Below are positions 1 through 13,500 of a stretch of 64,000 bases of DNA, piece after piece (positions within the stretch are counted from its first letter, which is position 1; each line of letters opens with the position of its first letter). The notes under the pieces are model-generated. The model was not told the DNA's origin. It did no database searches and saw nothing but the letters and a program-made list of their open reading frames with translations. The stretch is from Cynocephalus volans (Eukaryota > Chordata > Mammalia > Dermoptera > Cynocephalidae): contig NC_084471.1 of assembly GCF_027409185.1 (NCBI RefSeq), forward strand, positions 9,329,035 to 9,393,034. The letters are read 5' to 3'. The position numbers were made by a program, and so were the translations under genes.

Positions 1-1559
1 AAGCAGGGACTGACTCAGGCTAGGCTGGTGCATTAACCATTCCTTGGTGCATTAACCTTTCCTTGGCCCATTCCTCTTGAGTGCAAGATTGGCTTAGCAC
101 AAAGGTGGGGCGGGTACGTGCCCACAGAGCATATCAGAGGCAATAGGAAGTACCCTGTGTGCTTCAAAAGTAGCCACTTGCTGGATGACATTTCATTCTT
201 GGAGATTTATTCCTGTGAGCTCTCTGCAGACTCCTTTTAATGTACAAATGTTCTCAAACCATCAATGAGTGCTTACCACATACCTGGCTCCAGGCTAGAC
301 CCTGTGAGGAATTCAGTTAAATAACATACCTAACCAGGCAACTCCCTATCCTGCTACTGGAAGTCCATGTTGGCACCCCTCTTTCTGCATTCAGAGTGTC
401 TGGCTGGCAGCAACACCTATGGTCAGACAGGGACTACATACACAGGTCACTGGCCCAGGCAACTGGGGAGGGCAGAGGTAGAGAGAAGGGAAGGCCATGC
501 ACATACCTGGAGACGTTTGGAGGGGGCCACATGGCAGCTGCTGGGATCGTATGCACTTCTTAGGTTTCCTGGCTAGAGGTCTGATGCCCACTAAAGATGA
601 TCTGAGATCCACTGGTGACCTCATTGATGCCACTGAACCTATCCCTGTTGCCTACACTGGGGTTTTCACTGATTGTGTTTGTCCCCAATTTACTGAGAAC
701 AAGGTTTTACGTCCTTTATGTGCTGACACCTATGTCTCTTCACAGGGAAGTTGTGATCCCAGACAAGAGTCTGGAGTCAGAGTAGAAAAGCCTCCATAAG
801 AACATCTAATTCCTTGATCAGAGGGCAGGCCCAGACCGAGGGAGGACTTCATCAAGAACTTCCACTGTGTCTTGCCCTCTCCCTGGCCAGCAGTGCATAT
901 TTAGCTTCCAGTCCCGAAATGAAGATGCCAGAAGAGGTTGACACAAACTTACTATCAATCAAGCAGGTCCAGTGGCTCAGGCTGCCCTGAGGGCCTGGGG
1001 TATTTCCCTGGAAGGCTACAAAGGGCTCCCCTGGTGGAGGGATACGTGGATGCAGTTTTTGGCAGAACCCCCAAGGGCCTTCTCTAGAGGTGCTGAGCCA
1101 CCCCCCTCTCCCGTCTGCAGGTCCCTGACAGTCACACCACTTGCCCCAGGCCTCTCCTCGGAAGCAGCTTCCCCAGAGTGGAGGCAGTTGGTGCACTGTT
1201 TTGGGTGCTCACTGTGGCCACTACTCACAGGGCCAAAGACCAGAAACGATCTGTGTTCAATAACTGGGAGCTGCTGAAGCCAGCCTGGCAATGACTGTAA
1301 ATATCCAGGTTACATTTGTGCATGGAGCCGCATATGTCAAATAGAATTAAGAGAAAAAAAGATGCAGAACAGCAAGTGCACAATGATTACAATGACACAA
1401 GACAAAAGAATCTTTTCGAAGCCTCAGTTCATGTCATCTCTTCCAGGAAACCTTCCCTGGCTCTCCAGCCTGGACAAGGAAACTCTCCCACCATAAGCAG
1501 TCTAGGCACCTGCGCACAAGTGCCAGGTGAGGAGGAACAGGAGCGACACCTTGGGGACA
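1..1559. other. Region downstream of ZC3H7B, no gene recognised
   Basis: This stretch lies beyond the inferred cleavage site of ZC3H7B. I see no spliced coding exon, tRNA or young SINE in it. Around 245-330 there is weak similarity to a MIR/L2 3' end. The open frames here are short, overlap on both strands and resemble no protein I recognise. In human the next gene on this side is TEF, transcribed in the same direction; nothing of it is visible here. Confidence 0.6.
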
Positions 1560-1577
1560 GAGGTCAAAGTGCACATA

Positions 1578-1583
1578 TTTATT
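1578..1583 (-). terminator. ZC3H7B: Distal poly(A) signal AATAAA of ZC3H7B
   Basis: TTTATT on the plus strand reads AATAAA on the transcribed strand. It ends an AU-rich stretch and is followed downstream by a U/GU-containing segment. It is the last canonical signal of the gene that I could see, so cleavage is inferred near 1560. Confidence 0.7.
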
Positions 1584-1621
1584 TTCTAGAACAAAGGCTA
1601 AAAGAAGCAAGTTTCTTTCAT

Positions 1622-1627
1622 TTTATT
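1622..1627 (-). terminator. ZC3H7B: Proximal poly(A) signal AATAAA of ZC3H7B
   Basis: A second AATAAA on the minus strand lies 44 bases upstream (in the transcript) of the distal signal, so two close cleavage sites are possible. Confidence 0.5.
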
Positions 1628-2427
1628 TTAAGAAGGACAAAAATTGTTATTAAAACATCTACATTATTATCAAGATACTAGACCTTATGAATATTTAATA
1701 TTAAAGTGTGGTATTCTTAAATTTTTAATACACAGACATTTTAAAAGGACCATTAAATTGATTACTGCCCAGCTGAGAAATGCAGCATCCCTCTCCACCC
1801 CACCCCCACCCCCACATTCACCATACTGTCTTGTCCCTGCCTGCTAGGGGTGGGCACAGACCCTGGATTCAACTCACTGAGCCTCCTGGCCAGGGGCCCT
1901 AGAGTGGTCACATCTGAAATAGTTATCCTCAGCATTAAGTGTTTTCTTGCACCCCCATCCCCCCCCACTCCCTGCCTCCCACTCTCTCTTCTCTACTCTG
2001 TGGAGGATCCAGCTCTGGCCAGGCCAAGGAGCCCAGATCCCAAGGGTCCCTGGACATATAACAGGCTGAAGATGAAAACTCTGGACTCTAACCCTATTCC
2101 TTTGGGAAGGAGACAAACACAAATCATTTCTCTCCCTGAGCACTCCTTGCTGCCGTCTCTCCACTGGACTGGAGTGATCTGGGAAACTATCAAGCACAGC
2201 TAGGCCCAGGCGGGGGCCACTGCAGCCCCCGCTGCCCAAATCACCTCCGAACCATGCCTCCAGTCCCTGTCTCCTTGCATAGTCTGGTGACCCCCCTGAA
2301 ATCCTCCTAATCATGCAAGGATGGCTGCATTTTCTGGCCAAATTCTTTATCTTTAGCCCTCATTAGAAATGATTCCTTGGATACCACACACATATATAAT
2401 ATTATATAGAGTGATATATTTAATACC

Positions 2428-2465
2428 TGTGTATATATGCATCACGGGGGCGACATATATACACA
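2428..2465 (-). promoter_or_regulatory. ZC3H7B: 3' UTR stem-loop with embedded UGUAUAUA
   Basis: A 12-bp arm (2428-2439) is perfectly complementary to 2454-2465, with a 14-base G/C-rich loop. The mRNA 5' arm contains UGUAUAUA, which fits the Pumilio consensus UGUANAUA. The motif would be paired inside the stem. Function is inferred from the motif only. Confidence 0.5.
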
Positions 2466-4290
2466 CTAAAAACAAGGCTGGTGACAACAGACTGCAACAC
2501 CATGGATCAGGGAAAACAAGTGTCATCGACATTCACGGCCGTGGCCCCCACCCTGTGTGTGGTCTCTCCTCCCCTCCAGCCACGCCACCAGCACCCGAAC
2601 TCTGCAGTGCTGGCCTGCTGGGGGTGGGGGGTGGGGGCAGGGAGGAAAGGGTGCATGCCACAATTAGATTATCGGGAAACAGTTGAGCAGTGGTGGCAAG
2701 AGGAACAGACTCTACAGCCTGGGTGTCTGTCATTATGTCATCACGCACTATCAATCCTTGCTTGAGGAGAGGTACGGGGCATTCCATTCTCTCCGTCCCA
2801 CCCCCCACAGCCTTGGTCCCTGGTTCCTTCCGGGGGTGCCCCACTCCTTGTGCCAATTACGTGGGGCATTCTGGAATGTCTGGGGAACTAGGGGAGGCTG
2901 GGTCTGCCCATGAGGGTGAGATAGAGAGGAGAGGGTGCACACACACACATCAACGAGAGGGATGCAAGAGGCCTTGGTGGGTGGGGGCAGAAGCTGGGGG
3001 TCAGCTGGGGTCCCAGGCAGCTGGCAGGGCTGGGAATCGGGGAGGGGCTGGGACAGGCGGTCATAACTGCACATCTGAGTCTAGGGGACAGGACCGTGTT
3101 GAGTCCCCAGGAAAGAGGACGTGTCCCATCCTGGAGTGGGCCATCGTGCCTAGGATCAAGCCTCTCTTTTCTCCATATCCCTCGGACCCCCATCTTCCAC
3201 CCCCTGTGCCTCATGCAGAACCTGAGCTCGTGATGCCCTGCCCTTTGCTGCCTCTCCTTGAGCATGGGGAAGTAACCTCTGCTGCCACACTCCCTGCCTA
3301 CAACCATCCTCGGGAGGGGACTGTCCCTCCATGTGGTGCTGATATTGCAGCCCTCCCCCAGCCTCCCTTCCCCAGCTGCACACTGATTCAGAGGCTGTTG
3401 TACCCCCACCAAGGAGCCTGGAGGCTCCAGCCAACAACTGGCCCTGAGTCTTCTGACCACTGTTGTCATCCCAGCTGTGCCCCGTGTTGTGTGCTGGAGA
3501 CGCTGGGGCAGATCACTCCTTCCTCCCAGGTTTGTTTTCCTATCTGCACAACGGGCGGCGGGGGGCAGGGGGTGGGGGTGGGGGTTTGAGCCTTCATCTC
3601 TGAAGGCTCTGAGGATCTACACTCTACATTCACTGGCCCACAGGGAGAGGGGATGGGGTGGTGGCATCAGAGAGAACCTAGACTCCTTAGCCAGGCTCCA
3701 GAGGTCGTCCAGCCCAGTCCCTCCCACTCTTCCAACCAGAGGGGAAACTGAGGCCCCAGAGGATAAGTGACCAGTACAGTGTTCCCAGCTCCATGCTGGG
3801 GCTGCATTTTAAAGCTTTTCAGGGCCTCCTGCCCTCTGTTGTGTCCTGATCTGCCCCCAGGGAGGGGGATAGGGTGAGGGTGGGGCAAGGAGAAGGACCC
3901 TCCTGCTGCAGATTCAAGTGGGGACCCCAGGCTCCCCAGCCCTGAGCTTTGGGCCCCCTGTAGGAGCAAACAGAAGTTAAAGCTGTAGGCTGAAGCTGGA
4001 GGGGTCAGCCAGGCCCTTCCCTCCCCAACCAGGAGAGCTGTGGGGTGGGGGAGGAGGAGGGTCTGCCCAGCTTTCAGCAGGACAAGGACCCTGGGACTGC
4101 TTAGGGCTGCAGCAAGTGCACCTGGGTATGCACACCTGGGGTGGTGGGGGTGGAGAGGATGGATGGGGCACCAGGGGGCAGGGGCTGCCTGATGAGGGTG
4201 GTCCCCCACCCCCAGTGGCCTGCCCTGGTCCTTCTATCAGGCCCTCTGTCCCCATCCCCACTCCCTGACCCCATGACTTTGCCCATGGCC

Positions 4291-4537
4291 CTACTCCCCT
4301 GTGGTGGCGGCAGCAGCAGGGGCTTCTGAGGAGGCACCAGCAGTGTCCCTGTCCTCTTGCAGCAGGAAGTTGTATTTGCCAAAGTCATCGTCCCGTGGGC
4401 ACAGAAGCATGTCCTTGCGGGCCTTGGCCAACTTCTGCTTCAGCACCTCGCGCCGGTCCAGCCACTCGTTGAGCTCCTCCTGGCCATGGGCGCAGCGACA
4501 TTTGTCCCCGTCCGGACAGGCCTTGCCCTTCTGGAAC
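4291..4537 (-). CDS. ZC3H7B: ZC3H7B exon 23 (terminal coding part)
   Basis: Acceptor AG precedes 4537. It encodes residues 896-976 and the TAG stop at 4291-4293. It holds C902, C908 and H912 of the last CCCH finger, a charged helix after W920, and a low-complexity Ala/Thr tail ending in TTGE. Confidence 0.97.
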
Positions 4538-7500
4538 CTGTGGGCAGCAGGAGGCTCACTGTGCAAGCTCTGTGCCCTTCCTACCTCAAGGACCTTGGGA
4601 TGGTCACTTGACCTCCCCCCTAACAAGCCTCTTCCCAGGCAGCTTCGGTCCCAGCTCAGAGAAAACCTGGATGTCCCTCTAGCCCTCTCTGGGATCTGAC
4701 CCAGGGCTGCAAAGCAGGAATCTGGGCAGGTCTAAGCCTACATCTCCAGTCCTGCCCCCACCCCCACCACCTGTCCCCCATGGCCATACACACACCCAAG
4801 TCACACCACTCCCCACACATCATCTCCAAGCCAGGAGGAGCCACAGCTGGCCATGGCCTCCGTCTCCTCAGGCCCCCCACATCCTGCCAGGCCCTGCCAG
4901 GCCCTGCCGTGCCTGCCCCACGGGCCTGCCCTCCCCAGCAGCACCTGTCACAGAGCCGGAATTCGCCCATGGGGAAGCGGTAGGCCCAGCCACTGGCGTC
5001 GCTGTCAGACGTGAAGACCTTCTCCTTGTGCTTCTCGGACTGGATGTGCTGCTGCCACTGCTTCTTGCTGTTGCTGTTCTTGCCACAGAGCCAGCAGTGG
5101 TAGCCCATCTAGGGGCACAGCCACTGTGGGTGCCCACTCCCCCACACCCCTGCCCCGACCACCCCCTTCAGGGAGGCTGAGCTCGAGCCAGCTGGCCCCT
5201 CCCGGGTTAGGCTTGAACCAGGCCCAAGCACAGAGTGGGCAGGGGGCGTTACCATGATGTCGGCATAGTCCGTGGGCATCTGGATCTGCTTCTCCCCTTC
5301 CCGAGAACTGATTGGGGTCCCTTCCCCGGGCTTCCCTGGGTTGTGTTTTTTCAGCCACATGTCATAGGTCTGCTGCATGTCCAGGACTGGGCAGGGGACA
5401 GGGGACAGAGTGCCTGGTGAGGGGGCTTCTCCACTCATTCTGCCCCATGACCCTTGCTTAACTTGGAAGCCATGGGCCTCCCAGGCCCCGCTGGTGGGCT
5501 GCATGGTCTTGAGGCCTGGGTAACCACACAAGACCCAGTGAGCGCATGGTCTGGTGCCGCTGCAGGAGGGCCCAGACAGCAAAGGGAGGCTCTCTTGTGC
5601 CTGCTGATGAGCTGGAGTGTCCAGCAATGGGGAGATGCCAGGTGGGGCCCCACCCTGCCCAGTCTGCCAACTCACTCTTGTTCTCCTTCATGAATGTCCA
5701 CATGTCCCTCTCCTCAGGGCTATGTGCGAAGGAGCAGTTCCCCACGTACTGGCACTTGCGGCCGTTCTGCGCGTGGATGCAGAGCTGTGGAGTGGGCATG
5801 GGGGAGCTGGCTGAGTCCTGCTGGCCTGCACCACTGCCTCGGCTGCGGGCCCCATGGCTCCCCTGTCCCTGTCCCCCTGGCACTCACATCGTATTGCTGT
5901 GGGAAGTTGCGAATGGATGGCAGTGGCCTCACTGACACCCATTTCCTCTTGGCCTTGGACATTACCAGAAGGACCCGCCGCTCCTTGGTCCAGCTGCAGG
6001 ACAGAGAGGGGAGCTGGATGGGGAGAGATCAGGGCAGAGCCCCAGGGCTTTGTGACCTCTGCAGAGAGCCCAGGCCTCTCTGAGTCTTGGCCTCCTCGCC
6101 CATAGTATCCAGGTGGGCCCCCACCCTGCCTGAGCCCCTGCCTGGTGCCTGGCTCACCAGTGCCGGGCCTTGGCACTGCAGTACTTGAGGTCCTTGTCAG
6201 GCTCTACCACCTGCCCGTTCCTCCAGCACTGGCCACACACAAACTTCATCTGCAGATCAAAGGTGCTGGGCCCATGTGTCCGAGGGGCACCCTGTGGGGG
6301 GATAGGGAGAGAGGTTGGTGAAGCCACAGACACCAGGCCCGAGGCCCTGGGGTCTGTCACACAGGCAGCCTTCGGGAGTGCTGGGACTTCCCAGAGCCTT
6401 GGAATGGCCTGGTCTATCCCCTCATTCTACTGGCAGGCAGTGACCACCCAACTGCAGGCCCCATGGCTTCTTAGCGTGGGAGCCAGGCCTGAAATGTTGC
6501 TCCTGACTGCTGACCAAGTTCTCTTCCCACCTCTGGCTGGTCCCCACCTCAGCTTACTCCCTTGGAGGCCCACTCTGTGGCACTGCTGCATTTCCTAAGG
6601 CAAGGCACGCAATCTCACCCCTCCCTGCCTTTGCACATGCTGTTCCTTCTGCCTGGAATGTCCTTCCTTCACTCTTCATCCAGCATGTTTTAGAAACTGT
6701 CTTTCAAGACTCAGCTCAAGTACCACCTCCTGCAGAAAGTCTTCCCTGGAGCTCTCCTGTTGCAGCTGCCCATTCTATGAGCTCCCATAATCCTGAACTA
6801 CTGCCTGTGGATGGACCCTTCCAGGCACGAGTGCTGGGCCTGTAGAGAGCAGGGGTAGGTAGGGAGGAGTCTGCCTTGGGCAGATGGACAGATCTGGGCA
6901 GCCTTGGACTCTGGCCCCTCCCTCCAGGGCAGTGTCCACCTAGTTTCTAAGGCCCCACCTACCATGTTCCTTCCCTGTCCTCTGCCCCAGCCTTTGTGCA
7001 AGCAGAAGGGCCTGCTCTTTTGTACCCCTGGGACAGGGTAGGGGGCAAGAGGTGGGAAAAATACCTGCCCAGCCTTGTCTCCTGCTACCTCAAAGCCCCT
7101 CAGCCCAGCTACATTGGCCAATCTCTTGTTCTGTGAACACACCCGTTGCTCCCTTCCCCTTCCATTAGCTACAATCCTCCTGGGAACCTTGAGTGTGAGG
7201 TCAGTCCTTGAGGCAGCCCTCGATCCTCCAGGCTGGCAGGTGCATGTCTCCTGCAATGGGAGCTCCCCCAGGACAGGAGCTGTGGCCTTTTCCCCTGTGT
7301 CCCCAGCACTGTCCAGACTAGGGCCTACCCCAGAGCAGGAAGGAGCTCTGTCCTGACTGCTGACTGACCTCTGACTTGGCCCAGGAAAACGCGTACATCA
7401 TCCTGGGAACAAGGTAAAGTCACACTTTCATAACTGGGACATGGCCTGTGCCAGGTGGGCAGGAAGCTTATCCACATGGCAGTTGATTTCTGGGCATCCC

Positions 7501-10500
7501 CTCAATTCTCACAACTGCACAATCTCACCAGCTCCCTGCCACAGCCCTCGGAGGTGGGTGGGATCAGTCATATTTGAGCAGAAACAGAGGCTCGGAGAGG
7601 TTACCATCCCAGATCCGGGCAAGTGATGCGAGGACAGGGGCCTGGTGTGAGGTGGGCACTTGTGCTTCTTTGTGGGATGGCACAGATAAGCCATGGGCAC
7701 TGGGCCTGAGCAACTTCTGCATTGGCAGCCCCTCTCTGGCCTCTACCAGCCCCACCCTCTGATGGCAAGTGAGCAAGAAGCCTCTTGCCTGGCCAGGGTC
7801 AGGCCTGGGGTGGAAGCCCTGTTCCTGAGCCAGGCCACATACTGGGTGGGCTGGGTGGGGCCCCTGGCAGTGGGAGGGGATGAAGCCCTCATGGTGCTCT
7901 CAGGCGGCTAGGACCATGCCCATCCCTGGGTGATCTGGCAGCACCACTGGACAGGATTGAAGGAGGGTTCCAAGGAACAGGAGGGGGTGAGGACTCAGTG
8001 CTCTCTCTTTAGAAGGCGACGCTGCAAGTCCCATCTGAGCCCTTCACTGCTTCCCTGACTGGCTCCTGAGCAGGAGAAAGAAGAAACCAGAGTGGGAGGG
8101 GAAAAGAGGACTGCACAGGAAAGGAACGGAGAAGAGGAGGGATCAGGGATAGGGGAGAGAAAGAGAAGTGAACCAGGAGCAAGGCGCCTAGGGAGAAAGG
8201 GAAGGGCCCGGGGTGGGTAGCCCTGCCAGCCAGCCTGCCCTGCTCCCTGGCTGCCTGCCACACCCAGGCATGAGGGGTCCATGAGGCTGGGCGTTCCCCA
8301 AGGTCAGTCTAGCATGGGTGAAAGGGTCATCCCACCTACGGGAGGATACATGGAGGCCTCACCTCACACTCACTGCTCCAGGGTCCTAAGACCACCCCTC
8401 TGACTCACTGCCCCACTGTCTTCTAGGGTTGCAATGATCCCACTGCCTGGGGCAGGTATGAGCATTGGGAGTGGCGCAGGGCCCACTGCACAGTAGCCTC
8501 ATGCCTACCCTGAGACACGCACGGGCAGGGTCACATCCCCATTTTACAGATGAGGAAACTGAGGGTGACATAGTGCTAGGAATGGTGCAGGTGGGATGGA
8601 AGCTCAGCAAGCTCTGGATTTGTCCCACTCTGTGCACCCTGCACAAGTCTCTAGCATGCTCCGAGTCTCAGTTTACCCATCTGCAAGTGGCACAATACCA
8701 CAGCTCAGGCACTGAGGACCATGGTAAGCATCGGAGGGATGGGAGATGACACAATCAGTGGGTGACAGTTTGAGCAGTACCAGGATATTTATATGGCCTC
8801 CAAAGTGTCTCCCCAGAAGACATTTAGTAATTACCAAGGGGAAAAATAACTTTACAGAGGGGAAACCTTTACAGTAGAGTGACCTTTAATCGAGTCATCA
8901 AAGTTTGGGGCTGGCCAGTTAGCTCACTTGAGAGAGCACAGTGTCGGTAACACCAAGGTTATGGGTTCAGCTCCCCTTATCAGCCAGCCACCAAAAAAAA
9001 AAAAAAAGGTCATCAAAGTTTAATCAAATTATCACCAGTGAAGGGACAAATTGAGATGATGTGCCAAGGTGAACATGACATCATCTCTGTGGAATGAGGA
9101 AACATCACACAATCCCATATGGATGGACTCTTTACAAAACAACCGGTCTTCAAAAATGTCAATGCCACAGAAGACAAAGACTAAGGGACTGTTTTCGATT
9201 AAAGGAAGCAAAAGGGAGACAACAACTGAACGAGGTGTGCTCCCCAGGATTTGGGGACAATTCAAGAAATCCAAATAATGGTATTATCAGTGTTAATTCT
9301 ATAATGTTGCTAATTATAGCGTGGTTATGTAAGAGTGTCCTTATTTTTATCATATACTGAAGTGTTTTGGGTTCATGAGGCTTCACATCTGCAACTTATT
9401 CTCAAATGGCTCAGAAAAACAGAAAAAAAGTGTGTGTATTTTTATGTACATAAATGTATATGTGTGTATGTATACAGGCACACACACACGCACATGCACA
9501 CGCACACACACACAAAGTGGGTGTGGAACATGGTCAAACGTTAACATCTGGGGAATCCAGAAGAGGGTGTACATGAATTCTTCACACTATTCTCACAACT
9601 TTCTGACACATAGGAAATCATGTCAAAGCAAAGGGATGGGGACAGCCCTAGTGGGGCCCACCCTCACCCCCAATGCTATCCCTGGGGCCTTACCAAGCTG
9701 CTGCCGGCCTTCCCTGCGTGGGCTTCCATCTGCTGCCAGTATTTCTTGGATTCCTGAACGATGTCTTCGTGGGTCATGCCTGGAGAGGGTGGGGGCAGAC
9801 ACAAGCATCCCTGAGGGGGTTCAGCAAGAAGACAGGCAGGAAATCTGCAGGGCGCCAGTGCTCCCTGGGGCCCAGGCAGAGAAGCCCCGTTCCCCAGTTA
9901 GGCCCTGTCTCAGTAGGACATGGGGCCAGGGGTTACCACGTATCCTCTCTGGGCCTTTTTGTTAATCTACAAAATGAGAATGAGGGCCTGCTCTGAGCTC
10001 TCATAGAGACTGAGAGAATAAAATGCAACCAAGAATGGGAAAGTGCAAGAGAGAGGTTGGCTCTGTACCATGTCAGTGTCCTTGTGTCTTGGGCCAGCTG
10101 CTCAGCACCTTTCCCTGACCCCCACCTCTCTCGGCAGGGCCTCAGCCTGACCCCTGCTTGGCAGCCTCTACCCTCTCATTCTCAGGGCTCTGTGCCTGCC
10201 CTGGCCTGGCTCACCAGCTCACCGAGGTGCCACGGCTTTTCACTGCCAGTCCCCAGAGGGCAAATACCCCAGCCTGGGGGCCCGGACCCTCCCAATCTGG
10301 TTCCCACCAGCCTCAGACTGTTGACACTGAGCCTTCCCTTGGAGGCCCAGCTCAGTGACTCCTCCATGAAGCCTGCCAACTCCCTCCCCTCTTGCGAGTG
10401 CCTTTTCCACCACCGATTTTGCTTTCCACTGTCCGGTGGATGCTGTCTATGGCAGCCACTCACCATGGTGTTTACTCTGGGCCGGGCCCTGCACGTGACA

Positions 10501-13500
10501 TCCAGTTTCTTCCTGACGATCCCCAAATATGTGTCCAGAGCCCAGACCTCTCCCATGAACTTCCAGACTCCCACATCCAGCTGCCTGCTCAATATCCCCA
10601 CTTGAGGTTCAACAGGCAGTTCAGACTCCCCACGTTCCATTGAGACTGACGTTACCTCCCAAACCTGCTCCTGCTATTATAGCCTCCCCTTTCTCAACAC
10701 ATGGCAACCCAATTCTTCCAGTTACTCTGACCTTGGAGTTGACCTTGACACCATCCTTTGTCTCATACCCCATATCTGGTCCATCAGCAAATCTTGTTGA
10801 TTCTACCATCAAAATATACCCAGAACCTGACCACTTCTCCCACCTCCACCGCCACCACCTGGCCTAAGCCACATGCTCCCTGGTCCCCTGGCTTCTGCCC
10901 TCACCCCTCTATCCTCCACCCAGCAGCCGGAGCGACTTTTGAAAAATATTGATCAGATCATACAACTCTACCCACTTGAAACCTTCCAGACATTGCACAT
11001 CATATTTAGGACAATCCCTGAACATCATATTTAGAATAATCCCTGAACGCCAAATTTAGAATAATCCCAACTCTCTATTTAAGGCTTAGAGACTGCGCAC
11101 TCAGGCCCCTACTGACCTCTCAGGGGGGTCTCATCCTTCCCCTCCCCCATTCACTAAGCTGTTCTGCCCCCATGGACAGTCTTGCTGTATGGAACTTGCT
11201 CCTGCCTCAGGGCCTCCAGCCTTGCTGTTCCCTCTGCCTGGAATGCACGCCCCACCGTTTGCTGCTCAAACGCCACCTCCTGAAAGAGGCCTTCCCAACC
11301 GTCTTACAATACTCCCCACCCTGGGTCCCTCCCGATCCTACTGCTCTGTGTTACTTTCCTCACAGCACTGATGTACATCTGTATTTTGTTAACTCTAAGA
11401 AGACATCAATTGTTAGATGTTCCATATTTTTATGTCCCCCCATCACAAAATGCTGCTAATTAAATTATGATAGGCAGTGGGGGAAATGTGCATCCTAGAT
11501 CAGATGGAACACAGGACTTATTTACCTATGGGATATTATCTGTCTTGCGCCCGCTTATAAAGGTAAGTTCTCTGTGAGTCAAGGCCTCGCCCAGATCATG
11601 GCTGAATCCCCTGGTACAGAGAAGGTGCTCAGTGGAGCCCCGTTAGAGGAGCGGGTGAGTGAAAGAATGAGTGAGCATCTCCTCAACAGCTCTGTGAGGT
11701 GGAGATAAGGATCTCCATTTCCCAGATGAACAGGTGGAGGCTCAGAGAGGTTACTTGCTGACGACCCCCAGGGTAGCAAGTAGAGGAGCTGGAGCAGGTA
11801 TCTAGTTCTGCCTGGCTCTGAAGCCCAGCTCCAACTCCTTGCCCATCTCCATGAGTGCTCCCCAGCAGCGCCCGGATAGGGAGACACCCAGGATCTCCTG
11901 AGTCTGGAAGCTCCCTGAGAGCAGGGCGTTGTCTTCTCTGACATCTGGGAGGGACCAGCTCCTCCAGGGCCACCCCCTGACCCCACAACCACCCTCATCT
12001 GAGCTCTCCTGAAGTCCCCTCCACCCCCAGCCAGTCCTGCACCTCCCCTTCGCCCAGCCCTGCCCTGCCCCTCACCTGAGTACTGCTGCAGTAGCCAGAC
12101 CTTGAGCTCGATGAAGCTGTGGGCAAAGTGGCAGCTGTCCTCCCGCAGGCAGCCGTAGCGCACCTCGTGGCGGCATACGTCAAACTGGAAGTGCTCCTGG
12201 AACTGGCGGATCTTGGAGTACTTGAGGGAGGTGGAGCGGACGATGTGCACCAGGCATCTGGTGGGCAGGCAGAGAGGGGCACAATGCGGTCTGCAGCCCC
12301 CACGACCCTCCACCCACCCAGTAGGCCCACTCTTCCAGTGCCAGGCAAGCCTGAGGGGAGGGGCTTCTCTCTGGGCACTCCTGCCCTATTGATTCCAGAC
12401 CATGGATGCAATGGTAAGAGATTGGAGTCCTGCACTCCTGCAATCCTGAGCTTTAGCCCCAGCTCAAGGCTCTGCTTTGCTGGTGCCCCTCCCCTCAAGA
12501 TTCAATCAAGACCAGCTCAAAGATGGAGCTGCCAGCAAGCAGAGGGCACCAGACCCCACCTGCTGCGAGGCCAGGGAAGGGAGAACCTGTGGGTGGGACA
12601 AGGGGCACTTTCCTCAGTTTTCCGGCTTGATGCTCCAGAACTGATCCTGCACCCAGAGGAACAATAAGCGAGCACCCCCTCTGAGCCAGGAATCTTAGCT
12701 ACCCTCACTGCAACCTTAGCAGATCAGATCAGCATCAACTTCACAAGGTTGGAGCAGCTGGAGGACAAGAAATAGGCCATTGGCCAGGCCAAGAATTGGC
12801 TCAGGTCTATCTGACTCCAGGGCCTGGGCTCCATCATCCACACTGGGCAGAGCCAAGGAGAGCAAGAAGGAGCAAAGGTGGTACCAGACCTGAACCAGCG
12901 CCTCCAACTCACTGTGACACTGCCCTCCTGACAGTGGAGGACGCCGGGCAGAAATCAGAGACAGCACCCCTCCCCGTGCCTCCTGAGTGAGCTACTGCCA
13001 AGCCTCAGCTTTCTCTTCTGTACAACGGGGACAGTAACTCCTCCTTCAGAGGACTGCTGAGATCATTAGAATAACTCAGACAATGCTTGGAATACAGTAG
13101 ATGCTCAACAAATGTGGCTGCGTCCTTTCTATGTGGAGGCTGGATCTGAGTCAAATTCTGCCCCTTGCCTGGACATCCTAGGTCCACCCTTGGCCTCAGC
13201 TTTTCACTGGCCCTCTGAGATGCCCCCAGGGGACTCTCCACCCACCCTAGCCCCAGCCCCTAATCCCCAGGCTGGGGTACGGGTCCCACTTACTTGTTGT
13301 TATAGAAGCTGTGCTTGGCAGCCAGGTTGGAGCAAACAGATGGGGAGTCCTTGGTGCCTTTGCTGATGATCCGGGGCTTACTGTCAAAGCAGATCTGCCC
13401 AGGGAGGGGGTGGGCTTGGACCCTGCATGGCCACCCTGGGAAGGGGTGGGCTGGGACCCCACATGACCATCTGGGGAAGGACAGCTGGGTCCCTGCAAGC

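Larger units (their letters stand above)
1560..4290 (-). other. ZC3H7B: 3' UTR of ZC3H7B
   Basis: The UTR runs from the stop codon at 4291-4293 to a poly(A) signal near 1578. A length of about 2.7 kb fits my recollection of a long human ZC3H7B 3' UTR. The last 250 transcribed bases are AU-rich, and the rest is mostly GC-rich. It holds a perfect 12-bp stem-loop containing a Pumilio-type motif at 2428-2465. Several open frames overlap it on both strands (for example 2690-3589 plus) and I treat them as chance. Confidence 0.8.
8830..9640 (+). repeat. Old L1 3' UTR fragment (intron 16-17 interval)
   Basis: The sequence resembles the 3' UTR of old mammalian L1 (L1M type), with blocks similar to AACTTTACAG...GAGAAACC and the GGTTATGTAAG region near the end. 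A CYN monomer has inserted into it at 8907-9008. The family assignment is from memory. Confidence 0.5.

Noticed and set aside
2690-3589. 299-codon frame on the plus strand
   Set aside because: It is antisense to the ZC3H7B 3' UTR, low in complexity and matches no protein I know.
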